64,000 nucleotides of DNA from Methylicorpusculum oleiharenae (GCF_009828925.2 NZ_WUTY02000002.1:1-64000), one strand, 5' to 3'. Counted from the first letter of the stretch, positions 1-8,673 are shown. The notes: generated by a model not told the origin, from the letters alone. Translations and numbers: made by a program.

Positions 1-230
1 GTTATTCTTGCCGCGCTCTTTTTGCATCGTCCTCTGATACTCCAGAAACGAGGGCGATTGCATGAAAAACACCGAAAACGCACTCAGCGCTGCATCGACC
101 ATGGTGTATTTCTGGTAAACGAACGCCACTTCCACTAGGACCGTCGGGCACTGTTTTCGAAAACTTGCCTGATTCGCTCGACCCAGCGGGATTGCGTGAA
201 TTGTTCTTTTGGGTTAAATGGGTAAGCCAT
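1..230 (-). pseudogene. Transposase N-terminal remnant, frameshifted
   Basis: The minus strand from the ATG at 228-230 reads MAYPFNPKEQFTQSRWVER and stops at a TAG after about 31 codons. A different frame then continues to the window edge with SAFSVFFMQSPSFLEYQR, a segment I associate with the N-terminal part of DDE transposases. The sequence shows the two reading frames; the transposase identity is recall and the family (ISNCY/IS1380-like) is uncertain. A frameshift of one or two bases near 135 would join the two parts. The gene runs off the left edge, so its C-terminal part cannot be judged. Confidence 0.5.
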
Positions 231-281
231 CGTCCGTTTACGGATATGAAAAAAACATCACAGTTTACCAGCATTGGCTAA

Positions 282-647
282 ATTGAGAATTGCTGCGCTG
301 ATGCGAGAATTCACACAGCTAAATTCATTGATATAGGTGAGCCAGGTGATTCGGCGGGCGATATCCTGACCTTCGATCAGCCCTTACTAAACGAAAAGGC
401 TGAGCAGATCGGCAACAACAGCGGCACGTGCATACGCACACGCATGGGTCACAGCTTTCAATGCCAATGGACCTTGACACTCAAAAACGGCAGCATCCAG
501 GTGGCGGGACGGGAGTTGGATCAAGGGGCATCAGACATAGCGATTGTTGGTGGCACAGGCCAATACGCGGGCATCAGCGGGCAAATGGAATCCGTCAATA
601 ATGGAGATGGTACTTTTACACAAACTTTGCACTATTGGATTAGATAG
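282..647 (+). pseudogene. 5'-truncated allene-oxide-cyclase/dirigent-type barrel protein
   Basis: An open frame from just after a stop at 279 to 647 has no ATG before 444. Its translation runs through GDSAGDILTF, SGTCIRTR, CQWTLTLKNGSIQVAG and SDIAIVGGTGQYAGISG. That order (GD.L.F, G.C.R, C.WTL.L..G.I...G, AI.GGTG.Y...G) is the beta-barrel pattern of the allene oxide cyclase/dirigent-like family. The signal peptide and first strands are missing, so I call it a 5'-truncated gene. The truncation point lies beside the transposase remnant at 1-230, which suggests a mobile element removed the start. The function of bacterial members is not known to me. Confidence 0.6.
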
Positions 648-798
648 TATTCGAGAATTATTTATTAGCCACATAATGGCCTGATCACCATGCAATCCTT
701 CCGTCTTCTTTGAAAAAGCCAGAAATCAGTTTTAAGAAGGTTAATAAAATATAAGGTTGGTTACGGCCAATATCTGCCGGCCGGGGTATTTACCAATT

Positions 799-1080
799 TG
801 GCCCAGTGGGAGCGAAGCTACAATTTGACGACATATAAGCAAAAGCCACTTTAGACGACTCTACTCCGCGTTTCCCAAAACGCATCGGAACATCAAGTTT
901 TGGGAATTTATTTCAGGAGACAGTTTTGAGCGATGAAAATCCGGTATTTTGAGTGGCAGATGGATATCTGGTTCGATGTCTTAAAAATGTAGGTTTTCGA
1001 GAGACTCTGATTAAAAGCCCTGACACACAAGGCTTTCAGCCCAAATGTCGTCAAATTGTAGCTTCGCTCCCACTGGGCCA
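799..1080. mobile_element. MITE-like element with 36-bp perfect terminal inverted repeats
   Basis: The segment begins TGGCCCAGTGGGAGCGAAGC and ends with the reverse complement of the same sequence; the first 36 bases match perfectly between the two ends. The 282-bp interior has no convincing gene (short frames only). No target duplication is visible (left flank ...CCAATT, right flank GTTAGTG). The first 173 bp recur in inverted orientation at 39888-40062 with scattered mismatches. The right end abuts the stop codon of the lipoprotein gene at 1082, so the insertion may have trimmed that gene's last codons. Confidence 0.75.
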
Positions 1081-1081
1081 G

Positions 1082-1687
1082 TTAGTGACTCGATCTTTCT
1101 TTTTTAATTCTTTCTTCGATTACGATCGTTTGAAGCACCGCAAGTGATCCATACAGCTGCTTGTTATCCCTATTCTCATACATCAGATCACTGATTGAAT
1201 CATCTGCCTTGCCCAACTCCCTCCAATTCATCAGATAGGGACTCACTGGCAGAAGGCGTGGCTCATAAACTCTCAATACGGATTTATCTCCTATTTGAGC
1301 TTGTTTTTCGTTCAGCGCCATTGCTCTTGCCACTTCCTCTTCAGGCGCAAGGTATTGGGGGTAATGCCGTTCTCTGATTCGATCAGTCACTAGGCGCCAT
1401 GTATTTTCATTGAAATACTTTTGATTTTCCGGATAGGTGAGTTTTGCGCTTTTTGAATAGCTCCGATTGCTCATCCTTTGATAATTTTCATTTAACACCA
1501 GCAACTGCTCACATTCTTTACGAATAAGCTGAGAACTTTTGTCACCACCAAAAGCTGAATTGCCTGCCCTTTCTTCCGCGCACTCTTCGATCGACAACAA
1601 TCTCAACCGATCTTGATTCGTGCGATCAATGCAACAAGCCGACAATAAAATCGGTAGCAAAAGAATTAAAATGATTTTTTTTTGCAT
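1082..1687 (-). CDS. Predicted lipoprotein, unknown function
   Basis: The 201-residue product starts with a short basic n-region and a hydrophobic stretch ending in the lipobox LLSAC, so it is likely exported and lipid-anchored at Cys18. The rest is hydrophilic and charged, with no domain I recognise. Its start lies 4 bases after the stop of the upstream lipoprotein gene (1692-2270), so the two are probably co-transcribed. Both have early Cys/Glu-rich segments of similar layout (SIEECAEERAG here, DECAMKRMAES there), which hints at distant paralogy; this is inference. Its stop codon sits 1-2 bp from a MITE-like element, so the C-terminus may not be the original one. Confidence 0.7.
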   Translation of the reverse strand: MQKKIILILLLPILLSACCIDRTNQDRLRLLSIEECAEERAGNSAFGGDKSSQLIRKECEQLLVLNENYQRMSNRSYSKSAKLTYPENQKYFNENTWRLVTDRIRERHYPQYLAPEEEVARAMALNEKQAQIGDKSVLRVYEPRLLPVSPYLMNWRELGKADDSISDLMYENRDNKQLYGSLAVLQTIVIEERIKKERSSH

Positions 1688-1691
1688 ACGA

Positions 1692-2270
1692 CTACCCCTT
1701 GCGCCGTTTAAGTTCTAAACCAATGGCCGATTCCAGTTCGCGATACCCATTGCTATTGCAAAGCGTGTCGTTGGCATGCCCAATAACAGAATTAACCGCC
1801 ATCAGCTCATAAATTTCGATAAGCCTTGCGTTGGGTATTTCTTCCAATTTGTCTGGCAGCACATTCAGCAGCGCATTGCGCTCTTGGATTGCTTTTCGAC
1901 GTTCCGTGGGCAAACGGCCCCAAGGTCCATTCTTCTCAATTTTCATCTCAGGATAATGTTCATCAATATAAAGACTTTTTACGAAATCCCAGCATATTGT
2001 GTCCTCGCCTAATGGGTCTTTTGCAACCCTCTCCCTTTCCGAAGGGGATTGTCTTACCAGATTCATCTTTCGAAATTTCTGAAAATTCACAATCTGGTGG
2101 CACTCGTGATGAGCTTGCAAGTATCCGTGCTGACCATTGATTTTAGATTCTGCCATCCGCTTCATCGCACATTCATCGAGCTCGGCGTTTTTTATCAGCG
2201 CAAATCGCTGAGCTTGAGTACAGCCGGATACCCCAATCGCCACCATCATTAACCATATCAATCTCATCAT
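1692..2270 (-). CDS. Predicted lipoprotein, unknown function
   Basis: The 192-residue product has an N-terminal signal with lipobox VSGC (Cys17) and is predicted to be a membrane-anchored lipoprotein. The mature part is polar and mostly helical in character, with several Cys and His residues (LQAHHECHQIV, EDTICWDF). No catalytic motif is seen and I do not recognise the family. It is the first gene of an apparent two-gene lipoprotein operon, with 4 bases to the next gene. Two adjacent Met codons are possible starts and make no difference to the call. Confidence 0.7.
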   Translation of the reverse strand: MMRLIWLMMVAIGVSGCTQAQRFALIKNAELDECAMKRMAESKINGQHGYLQAHHECHQIVNFQKFRKMNLVRQSPSERERVAKDPLGEDTICWDFVKSLYIDEHYPEMKIEKNGPWGRLPTERRKAIQERNALLNVLPDKLEEIPNARLIEIYELMAVNSVIGHANDTLCNSNGYRELESAIGLELKRRKG

Positions 2271-2400
2271 CCCTATCCCCTAACATCAACAGAGAGCTGT
2301 TTGTCGTGTGTTCTCGAATTTACTATTGCATACACCCTGTAGAATGCAATTTCCGGATCCAGTGGCTTTTGGTCAATTTCGCAGTGAAACAATAAAAAAT

Positions 2401-3096
2401 TTATTTGGCGTTTCGCTGCTTGTAATTTTTTATAAGGCTTAACAAGAAATCATTTGATTCTATTGATTTGTCTATTATTGTTAGATCAAAGCTCTTTTCC
2501 ATTTTGTAAAGCATTCGCAGCAGCGGCTCTTCTCCCATTGCGAGTTTAGCGTTTTGAATTTTTGATACCGTTGATGAATCAAGACCTATATCGTCTCCTA
2601 CGGCTTGATTTGTTTTGTATCGAAAAAAATATTTGAAAGCTGTAAGAAGTGCGGCAGCATAATTCTCTCGCTCATCGACATTGGCTAGTTTTAGCGCAAC
2701 TAATTCCTCTGCAACTTGAGCGGACGAGTTTTTCACGCCATTTCCAGTCGCGTCCAGTTTTACTTGATTTTGTGCAATTTCCAAATGTAGTTCTAAAAGC
2801 TTTTTCCCAATACTTTCCGTTGCAATTTTCTCCATTAGGCTAACAGCATTCACGCGCCCAAGTCGGTCCAAGACTTTCAGTCGTAGCCCTAATCCTAATT
2901 TCTTTGATCCGGCACGAACCTGGGACACGAAAGAATCATTCACACCCAAAAAAATCGCAACGTGATGATAATCTTCAAACCCAAAATTATCTTTTATGGC
3001 TTCAATCAGAATGGCGTCATTTTTACGTTTCAAGACAACAAACTCACCACAATTGGCCCCCAACTCAACATTATCATCTCTGACCGCCCAAACCAT
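2401..3096 (-). CDS. Helix-turn-helix regulator (XRE/CI-like), two HTH segments
   Basis: The 231-residue protein has an HTH-like segment near residues 45-80 (HHVAIFLGVNDSFVSQVRAGSKK) that fits XRE/lambdoid repressor folds. A second HTH-like segment lies near 165-190 (NQAVGDDIGLDSSTVSKIQN). Between them is a Val/Ala/Leu-rich linker. It lies 46 bp downstream of the FlhC-like gene on the same strand, so it may be read with it. In SXT/R391-type elements the SetCD (FlhCD-like) activators sit in a cluster with CI/Cro-type repressors; the arrangement here is reminiscent but the homology is not proven. The DNA is AT-rich, as in the flhDC pair. Confidence 0.65.
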   Translation of the reverse strand: MVWAVRDDNVELGANCGEFVVLKRKNDAILIEAIKDNFGFEDYHHVAIFLGVNDSFVSQVRAGSKKLGLGLRLKVLDRLGRVNAVSLMEKIATESIGKKLLELHLEIAQNQVKLDATGNGVKNSSAQVAEELVALKLANVDERENYAAALLTAFKYFFRYKTNQAVGDDIGLDSSTVSKIQNAKLAMGEEPLLRMLYKMEKSFDLTIIDKSIESNDFLLSLIKNYKQRNAK

Positions 3097-3142
3097 GGTT
3101 CAGTCTATTGGAGATCCTTTACCCAAACTATTTTTAAAAGAA

Positions 3143-3805
3143 TCAGATAGCCTCCGAATGAAATATGTATTTTGAATAAATATCGAATTCCAACTTGTTA
3201 GTGGCGTCAATTTGCGGAAACTTCCATTTTTTCCTTCCTAGGGTGTCTCTGGTCGAGTTACACAATGGGCATAATTTATAAATATCAGGGTAATTCTGGA
3301 TTGAAACGAATGTAGATTTGCAGCAACTGCAAGTCTTGCCTCCTATGTAAGACATTGTCACTTGCTGGCCGATATGCCAGGCGCGATTAATGGTAAGTAA
3401 CTTTGGGCTATCCCCTACCACTTCCTCATAAAGCGTGTAGGCAGAAAGAAAAATCTCCCCTTTGGTTATATGATTGGAGGCATCTTCCGTTTCTGATGAT
3501 TTGAGGTTTTTAGTTTTGGATAACATCTTATAGATGTTGAAATAGATGGATGCATGCAGGCAGTTTTGAGGCGACTTTATGATCCATTCCGGATCATACG
3601 GTAATTGCCCTGCCTTTGGTCTTTTACCGTGAATCTCTTTGTGGAATTGAAGTGCCGAGGCTTTGGATACTTGACAAACAGCTCGAACAATAGAGGGTCT
3701 CCCCCCTTTTTCTATAATCCCTTTAGCAAGATCGATCTTTCTTCTAAGTCCTATGATATCTGTCTCTTTCGGAGTCAGACGTAAGTGAGATTCAGTCATG
3801 CTCAT
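3143..3805 (-). CDS. FlhC-family transcriptional activator subunit (AcaC/SetC-like)
   Basis: The 220-residue product matches the layout of FlhC: an N-terminal helical DNA-binding part (KGGRPSIVRAVCQVSKASAL, then LHKEIHGKRPKAGQLPY), HASIYFNIYKML in the middle, NRAWHIGQQV, and a C-terminal zinc site with CSCC and LCPLC. FlhC binds Zn through four Cys and forms a heterohexamer with FlhD that activates class II promoters. The start overlaps the end of the FlhD-like gene by 14 bp, as expected for co-translated partners. On mobile elements this family includes AcaCD (IncC plasmids) and SetCD (SXT/R391), the master activators of transfer. No flagellar gene lies nearby, so that role is more likely than motility; this is inference. 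Confidence 0.8.
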   Translation of the reverse strand: MSMTESHLRLTPKETDIIGLRRKIDLAKGIIEKGGRPSIVRAVCQVSKASALQFHKEIHGKRPKAGQLPYDPEWIIKSPQNCLHASIYFNIYKMLSKTKNLKSSETEDASNHITKGEIFLSAYTLYEEVVGDSPKLLTINRAWHIGQQVTMSYIGGKTCSCCKSTFVSIQNYPDIYKLCPLCNSTRDTLGRKKWKFPQIDATNKLEFDIYSKYIFHSEAI

Positions 3806-4079
3806 ACTCTTGATTCGATCTTGGAATGTGGATCAAGGCTGCGGCAATACTGGAAGTTATACCGGTTGGCGTTTTAGTGACTGGGATTCGAAATATTGCT
3901 TTTCCACAGTCTGACAAAGTTTTAAGTTCATCCATGGATAAGGAGGATATGTTCTTAATCTCTTTATCGCTGAGATTGAACCGCCACATAGCTTCCATAG
4001 GATTGCTTCTTGAACACTCTCTAGCGAGCATCAAAAATTGAAGGTTGATAGCCTTCAAATCTTCATTCAAAAGACTCAT
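3792..4079 (-). CDS. FlhD-family transcriptional activator subunit (AcaD/SetD-like)
   Basis: The product is about 95 residues and begins MSLLNEDLKAINLQFLMLA, close to the FlhD pattern of an early IYDINLSYLLLAQ helix. It continues AMWRFNLSDKEIKNISSLS and MDELKTLSDCGKAIFRI, matching the order of FlhD (AMFRLGI, LTLPQMVKLAE, VCHFRF). FlhD dimers scaffold FlhC and stimulate DNA binding. The ATG at 4077-4079 is chosen because GAGGGG lies 8 bases upstream; the earlier in-frame codon is a TTG. It overlaps the FlhC-like gene by 14 bp. The pair forms a likely operon with the HTH gene downstream. Confidence 0.75.
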   Translation of the reverse strand: MSLLNEDLKAINLQFLMLARECSRSNPMEAMWRFNLSDKEIKNISSLSMDELKTLSDCGKAIFRIPVTKTPTGITSSIAAALIHIPRSNQEYEHD

Positions 4080-4453
4080 AAACAAAGCCCCTCTATCATT
4101 TGATATTAAAATATTCCCAGAGGCACCAAATGATTGGGCCTATGTCGCGTTCCATTTACGAGCATTTCTTTTAATAAGTAATGCACTTTATCTAAATTGA
4201 TTTATGCAGTCGATATAAAGTCCGCTGCGTTTTTTTTAAACTGCCGTTCTTTGTTATGGGCATGTTATGTAATATCGTGGAGGTTGCTGTTTTTTAGCAC
4301 CTAAAAATTCGTAGTCCTTGTCAATCCTCGTGGTACGATTTGACCGTGACCCTTTCAAATCATCATGTTTTATGTATGCTATTAACGTCGAAAAAAATAA
4401 TATCAACAATAAGTTACGAATGCAAATACATTAATTTTTTTTAATTTGGTTTT
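4080..4453. promoter_or_regulatory. Divergent intergenic region between flhDC-like and sensor operons
   Basis: This 374-bp AT-rich stretch holds no gene. It must contain the promoters of the minus-strand FlhD-like gene and the plus-strand gene at 4454. Near the flhD side CCTCT and AGAGG (about 4089-4118) could pair as a hairpin in the leader. I could not assign a convincing -35/-10 pair for either side. Confidence 0.4.
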
Positions 4454-5383
4454 ATGAAAATGGTCTATCCTATTAGCGACTTAGGTTGCGCCGTTTTGCG
4501 AATGTCATTCTCTGATTGGCTTGATGTACGCGAACCTGAATTCTTTGATGTTGATGAAGGCGATCTTTACGGTTTTGTTCAACAGATTCCGTCCCTGTAT
4601 GCTTATTCATTCACCGTAGTCTTAGTGAAGGTCGGCACTACGCTCTTCAAATTAACCGGGAAGCGGCGGAAGGAAGCGTGGGTAACCGGCACGCTGTCCA
4701 AACCTGATTACCTAACGGCCTTGATCTTCGACATGACCGAATTAGATTTTCAGACGTTATGCACTAAAGCGAAGGCAAAGCAATTTGAGGCGCTACCGCC
4801 ACATGAAGTAGTGAAAGCCGCCTACAGCGAATTGGGGCTGACCTTTGTTTCCGAGAGACTGCGTAATGGATTTATCAATGAGGCTATTCATATCGCGCTA
4901 AGGGGCCGTCAACGCTCTCTACAAGACAAACGATCAATCAGAGAGCGCGAGGACATCAACATGAAAAAGGCTATTGAATTATTTAAAAACGAACTTCTAT
5001 TAATAGATGGCTTACTCCCTAAATCGGATATTTTTACAACCGGTGTATTAGCCGGTTCTCTCATAATGCTCGGTCTGAATAAACCAATTACTGAATTTCT
5101 GAAACGTTTGAACAATAATCAAGGGAAAACTAAAGATGGGCTAGCTGACCCAATTGAATGTTTGTTAAAGGCAATTCATCGCCACAAGATAAGTCAGCGA
5201 ACAATGCAGCCGCGAATGGCAATAGATTTGGCAAAAAAAACGGTACATGCTATTGCCATTTGGCTAGAAGGTGAGCAATCAGCTAAGTATTGGCGAATGA
5301 GGGATTTAACTGGGCATGAGTTGATGCCTCTGATTATGGAACTGAAGCAACTAAAGATGAAGAATGCGGAAAGAGATTTATAA
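4454..5383 (+). CDS. Unknown protein, first gene of a sensory operon
   Basis: The 309-residue protein is not recognised. It has no signal peptide. The N-terminal half is mixed alpha/beta (YAYSFTVVLVKVGTTLFKL, YLTALIFDMTELDF), and a basic segment RGRQRSLQDKRSIRERED near residues 150-170 separates it from a helical C-terminal half ending in KQLKMKNAERDL. Its end overlaps the start of the substrate-binding protein gene by 20 bp, and that gene overlaps the kinase gene, so the three are almost certainly one operon. A cytoplasmic role in the same signalling pathway is inferred from context only. The start has no strong ribosome binding site; a second ATG lies 6 bp downstream. Confidence 0.65.
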   Translation: MKMVYPISDLGCAVLRMSFSDWLDVREPEFFDVDEGDLYGFVQQIPSLYAYSFTVVLVKVGTTLFKLTGKRRKEAWVTGTLSKPDYLTALIFDMTELDFQTLCTKAKAKQFEALPPHEVVKAAYSELGLTFVSERLRNGFINEAIHIALRGRQRSLQDKRSIREREDINMKKAIELFKNELLLIDGLLPKSDIFTTGVLAGSLIMLGLNKPITEFLKRLNNNQGKTKDGLADPIECLLKAIHRHKISQRTMQPRMAIDLAKKTVHAIAIWLEGEQSAKYWRMRDLTGHELMPLIMELKQLKMKNAERDL

Positions 5384-6227
5384 CCTATTGAAATCGATTA
5401 TTATCCTTTTCAGTTGCTCATCATTCGCAAAAGACCCTAAGGTAGTCATTGTTTACTCGACGGAGGTTTTAGGGAATCCGACATACACTGAGGTAATAGC
5501 AGGCATCGAGCACATCAATAGGCATGTTCAACGAATAGAGTCTACTGGCGATAACAATAATTTAAGCGCCATTCTTGATGGGTCGCATTCAACCCGTGTT
5601 ATCGCCCTTGGCAAGGGGATTGCTGAGACAATTTACAGAACTCATTATCGAGAACGAACGTTGGCAGGACTGGTATACTTTAATCGGGACCAATACAGTG
5701 GTGTAGGTTTGGCGATTGATAATCGGGCGTTGGTTGAAGACTTAGCTAGATTATTGCCGTCAATCAAAAAATTCTTTGTTGTTCAACAATCCAATTTTCA
5801 GACCATTGATTATGTGTCATCTAATTTAAAGTCCTCTGCCGTCATGGAAGTAAGGGAGGGGGTTGATTCGCTAGAGACCATTCGTGTCCTTGGCCGGTTA
5901 CTGGATGAAGCCACGCCCTCTGATGCAATATTTATCCCTGCGAACTTACCAAAAAATATTCTGTACGAAGTAACTAAGGTCGCATGGGATAAAAAAATCA
6001 TCCTTTTATCGACCAACCTAAGTCACTTGGAGAATGGCGCTCTCATGGCCGTTTTTCCTGATTATTTTGCTTTGGGAGAGCAATTAGGCCGCTTGGTCGA
6101 AAGTTCTGGACCTGTCTACGAAAACATTAAGGTCATTAAATACGCACTGAATCGGCGGGTTGCCCAACACCTTGCCATTGAGTTCGATCCGAGTGTGTTA
6201 GATTCATTCGCCTTTAAAATCAAATGA
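5364..6227 (+). CDS. ABC-type substrate-binding protein (TrpX/YtrF-like), probable periplasmic sensor
   Basis: The 287-residue product has a signal peptide (hydrophobic IIILFSCSS followed by FAKDP). The mature part resembles the ABC transporter substrate-binding family PF04392: VVIVYSTEVLGNPTYTEVIAGI, then ALGKGIAETI, LPSIKKFFVV and a second Rossmann-like lobe with DAIFIPANLPKN and GALMAVFPDYFALGEQLGRLV. No permease or ATPase gene is nearby. The gene overlaps a histidine kinase gene by 4 bp (ATGA), so it probably binds a ligand in the periplasm and presents it to that kinase rather than to a transporter. The family call is from motif recall; the sensor role is inferred from context. Confidence 0.7.
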   Translation: MRKEIYNLLKSIIILFSCSSFAKDPKVVIVYSTEVLGNPTYTEVIAGIEHINRHVQRIESTGDNNNLSAILDGSHSTRVIALGKGIAETIYRTHYRERTLAGLVYFNRDQYSGVGLAIDNRALVEDLARLLPSIKKFFVVQQSNFQTIDYVSSNLKSSAVMEVREGVDSLETIRVLGRLLDEATPSDAIFIPANLPKNILYEVTKVAWDKKIILLSTNLSHLENGALMAVFPDYFALGEQLGRLVESSGPVYENIKVIKYALNRRVAQHLAIEFDPSVLDSFAFKIK

Positions 6228-7678
6228 GCCTGCTCGACCGCTACAACATACAACAGCGGTTCAATCTATTGATTTTCATTTCCATTTTCCTGGCGTCATG
6301 CTTCTTGATCGGATTCATGAACAAGTTGATTTCCAATTACATCAACGACTACACAAGCCATTACTGGCGAGAACATACCGCAACATTTGCTGATTCAGCC
6401 ATATACTCTGTAATCTTAGGCTCAACATCACAGTCTGAATCCGTAACCCATAGCTTTGCGTCTGACAAGAACGTATTGGGCGCAACGATTTACGATAATC
6501 AGGGAGAGATTTTAGCTTCTTATGGCACCCGGTCTGTATGCGAACTAAATCCGGCTTTTCGCACTGAAGAACCCAGTGATGCGGATAACCGAGACTCCTG
6601 GTGCTTCTATTCGCCTATCTACCAAGAAAGCTACTTAGGGTACGTTGAATTAGTCATATCGAAAGCTGAATATGACTTAGTCATGAAGAAGCTTTTACTA
6701 GGCTCAATATTGATTATTCTCGTTTTCTCGTTATTTTTTATAGTCATTGTCAGGCGGTTGTCACGACTATTTACTTCGACTTTGATGGAAATGGCAAGGG
6801 TCCTCAATAAGGTAAGCGTAGGAGAGCGAGGAAATCGAGTTCATTTTTCGGGGTCATCCGAAATCAATAACATGAGAATTACGCTAAATGAAATGTTGGC
6901 TAATATCGAAACTACAGAAGCAGAGCTAGAGAAAAGCGTCGAAGAGCGGACGAGTGCATTAAAAATAGCGCTGGAAAGCAGCGAAACCGCCAACGTGTAT
7001 AAGGCGCAAATTATGTCTATGGTGTCCCACGAAATGAAGACGCCTTTACACGCCATAGGGGGATATTTACAACTATTGGCTGAGCGTTTACCGGATGATC
7101 CTGCCTTCACAGATAATCGAGCGTTACATGCAAAGGCATTGGTTCGCGTTAATGACTTGAATAATTTAATCGACAATATTCTGTTACATGCCAAGCTAGA
7201 GGCTGACCGTTATGAAGTGGCACTGACTTCTATTGCAATTGCCCCTCTGATAAATGCGTGCGCAGAGAATGTTACCCCTTTGCTTAACCGCAATCGAAAT
7301 CAGCTACAGCTCATTGGCTCTGATGCCCTGTTTGTATCGGATAGCGAGGTTTTGCGGCATATTTTGAATAACTTATTGAGCAACGCGTGCAAGTTCACCA
7401 CAGATGGTGTCATTACGCTGACATGGCGACTTAGCCAAGCTTTTTTAATTATTGAGGTTGCTGACACCGGCTGTGGAATACCCGCTGAGTTTTGCGATCA
7501 AATTTTTGATCCATGGTGGCAGGTAGACATGAGTCTAAGCCGGCGCTATGGTGGGCATGGCCTTGGGTTGGCAATAACAAAACAGTTCGTGCAACGTTTA
7601 AACGGCGACATTTCTGTTGAGCCAAACCTCGTCTGCGGCTCTGTTTTCACAATCAGGATACCGAACTCCAAATCCTAG
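6224..7678 (+). CDS. Membrane-bound hybrid-free sensor histidine kinase
   Basis: The 484-residue protein has a transmembrane helix near residues 14-31, a periplasmic region to about 155 containing Cys106 and Cys127, a second helix near 157-177, a HAMP-like linker and a coiled coil near 220-255. The HisKA motif SMVSHEMKTPLHAI carries the phosphoacceptor His269. It is followed by the HATPase N box (LLSNACKFT), G1 (VADTGCGIP) and G2 (GGHGLGLAI). All catalytic boxes are intact and there is no receiver. It follows the substrate-binding gene with an ATGA overlap. Its 3' end overlaps the convergent response regulator gene by 26 bp, making that regulator the likely partner. Confidence 0.9.
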   Translation: MSLLDRYNIQQRFNLLIFISIFLASCFLIGFMNKLISNYINDYTSHYWREHTATFADSAIYSVILGSTSQSESVTHSFASDKNVLGATIYDNQGEILASYGTRSVCELNPAFRTEEPSDADNRDSWCFYSPIYQESYLGYVELVISKAEYDLVMKKLLLGSILIILVFSLFFIVIVRRLSRLFTSTLMEMARVLNKVSVGERGNRVHFSGSSEINNMRITLNEMLANIETTEAELEKSVEERTSALKIALESSETANVYKAQIMSMVSHEMKTPLHAIGGYLQLLAERLPDDPAFTDNRALHAKALVRVNDLNNLIDNILLHAKLEADRYEVALTSIAIAPLINACAENVTPLLNRNRNQLQLIGSDALFVSDSEVLRHILNNLLSNACKFTTDGVITLTWRLSQAFLIIEVADTGCGIPAEFCDQIFDPWWQVDMSLSRRYGGHGLGLAITKQFVQRLNGDISVEPNLVCGSVFTIRIPNSKS

Positions 7679-8669
7679 CTTGTTCGTCTTCGGATAAGCT
7701 CTGCGGTAAGATTATTTTAATTGCATCAATAATACGTCTTGCTTTTTCTATGTTGCTACCCTTTAGCTCTCGTTCCAATTCACAGACTAAATTGCTCAAT
7801 TTTTTCTGTTTCTGGTCGTGATAGTAGTCCTGATAAATGAGTTTTGCTTTATTTAATTGGCTACCGCATTGCGCTCTTAATTCCATCAATGTATACGGTT
7901 TTGGCAAATATTGACTGGCTCCGTTCAGGATAAAGTCTTTGTTATATTCTGGCTTATCAAAGGCCGTCATTACTATAACTGGCTGGTTCTTATCTAAATC
8001 CATTATTTCCGATAGCACTGCATCGCCTTTGCGCCCCGGAAGCATGTAGTCAAGCAAGATAAGATCGTGACGTTTCTTTTTCCATAATGCTACACCTTGT
8101 TCGCCGTCTGGAACTGTATCAATCTCATAGTCGCATTTTAAGGCCTCAAATACTATTTCCGAGGCGTCTTCATCGTCCTCGATGACTAGAACGCTGGCCT
8201 TGACCTGTCCTCGCCGCCCGCGAACATATCCGGCGCTATGGGCCATCTGAAGATTTTCTATCAAGTCAGCAATTGAAGTGACGTGGAAGTGATGTTCTTT
8301 GGCGAGAATAAGCGGTACTTCGGTGTCACAAGTTTCGCTTATCAAGTAAATTGGCACCGCATGCCTAATCAATTTCTTCGAATTTACCAGTTTAGATAAC
8401 TGCCATATATCAGTGCCATCGAACGAATAATCTGTGACAATGAAATCATATTCATCGCTCTTTAAGGCCTCAATGAAATCATCGATTGTCTCTATGACTG
8501 ATGTACTTGCGCTTGCTACACCCAGGAATTGTTTGGTGATCGCATTGCTGATTTCATAGTCACTTGAGGCAACAATCACTTTCATTATAAATGTCTTCGC
8601 TAAAGGTTTTAATTGTCCACCATGATGACCTGTATCTATAGTCAACTGTGGAGGGCTTGATTTCGACAT
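7653..8669 (-). CDS. Response regulator with two receiver domains and no DNA-binding output
   Basis: The 338-residue product has a first receiver (about 29-150) beginning MKVIVASSDYE with candidate phospho-Asp80 (IVTDYSFDG), and a second (about 159-280) with VLVIEDDEDAS, phospho-Asp207 (LILLDYMLPG), T in VIVMTAFD and K in YLPKPYT. The first lacks the paired acidic residues before its Asp, so it may be degenerate. The C-terminal 50 residues are helical (KKLSNLVCELERELKG) with no HTH. The start at 8669 is preferred because it lies 4 bases after the P450 stop; an internal Met at residue 29 is the alternative. It is probably the target of the convergent kinase and acts by protein contact. Confidence 0.85.
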   Translation of the reverse strand: MSKSSPPQLTIDTGHHGGQLKPLAKTFIMKVIVASSDYEISNAITKQFLGVASASTSVIETIDDFIEALKSDEYDFIVTDYSFDGTDIWQLSKLVNSKKLIRHAVPIYLISETCDTEVPLILAKEHHFHVTSIADLIENLQMAHSAGYVRGRRGQVKASVLVIEDDEDASEIVFEALKCDYEIDTVPDGEQGVALWKKKRHDLILLDYMLPGRKGDAVLSEIMDLDKNQPVIVMTAFDKPEYNKDFILNGASQYLPKPYTLMELRAQCGSQLNKAKLIYQDYYHDQKQKKLSNLVCELERELKGSNIEKARRIIDAIKIILPQSLSEDEQARIWSSVS

Positions 8670-8673
8670 GTAC

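Noticed and set aside
953-1147. 64-codon plus-strand frame across the MITE end
   Set aside because: It starts inside the repeat element and overlaps the lipoprotein gene on the other strand, so it is a chance frame.
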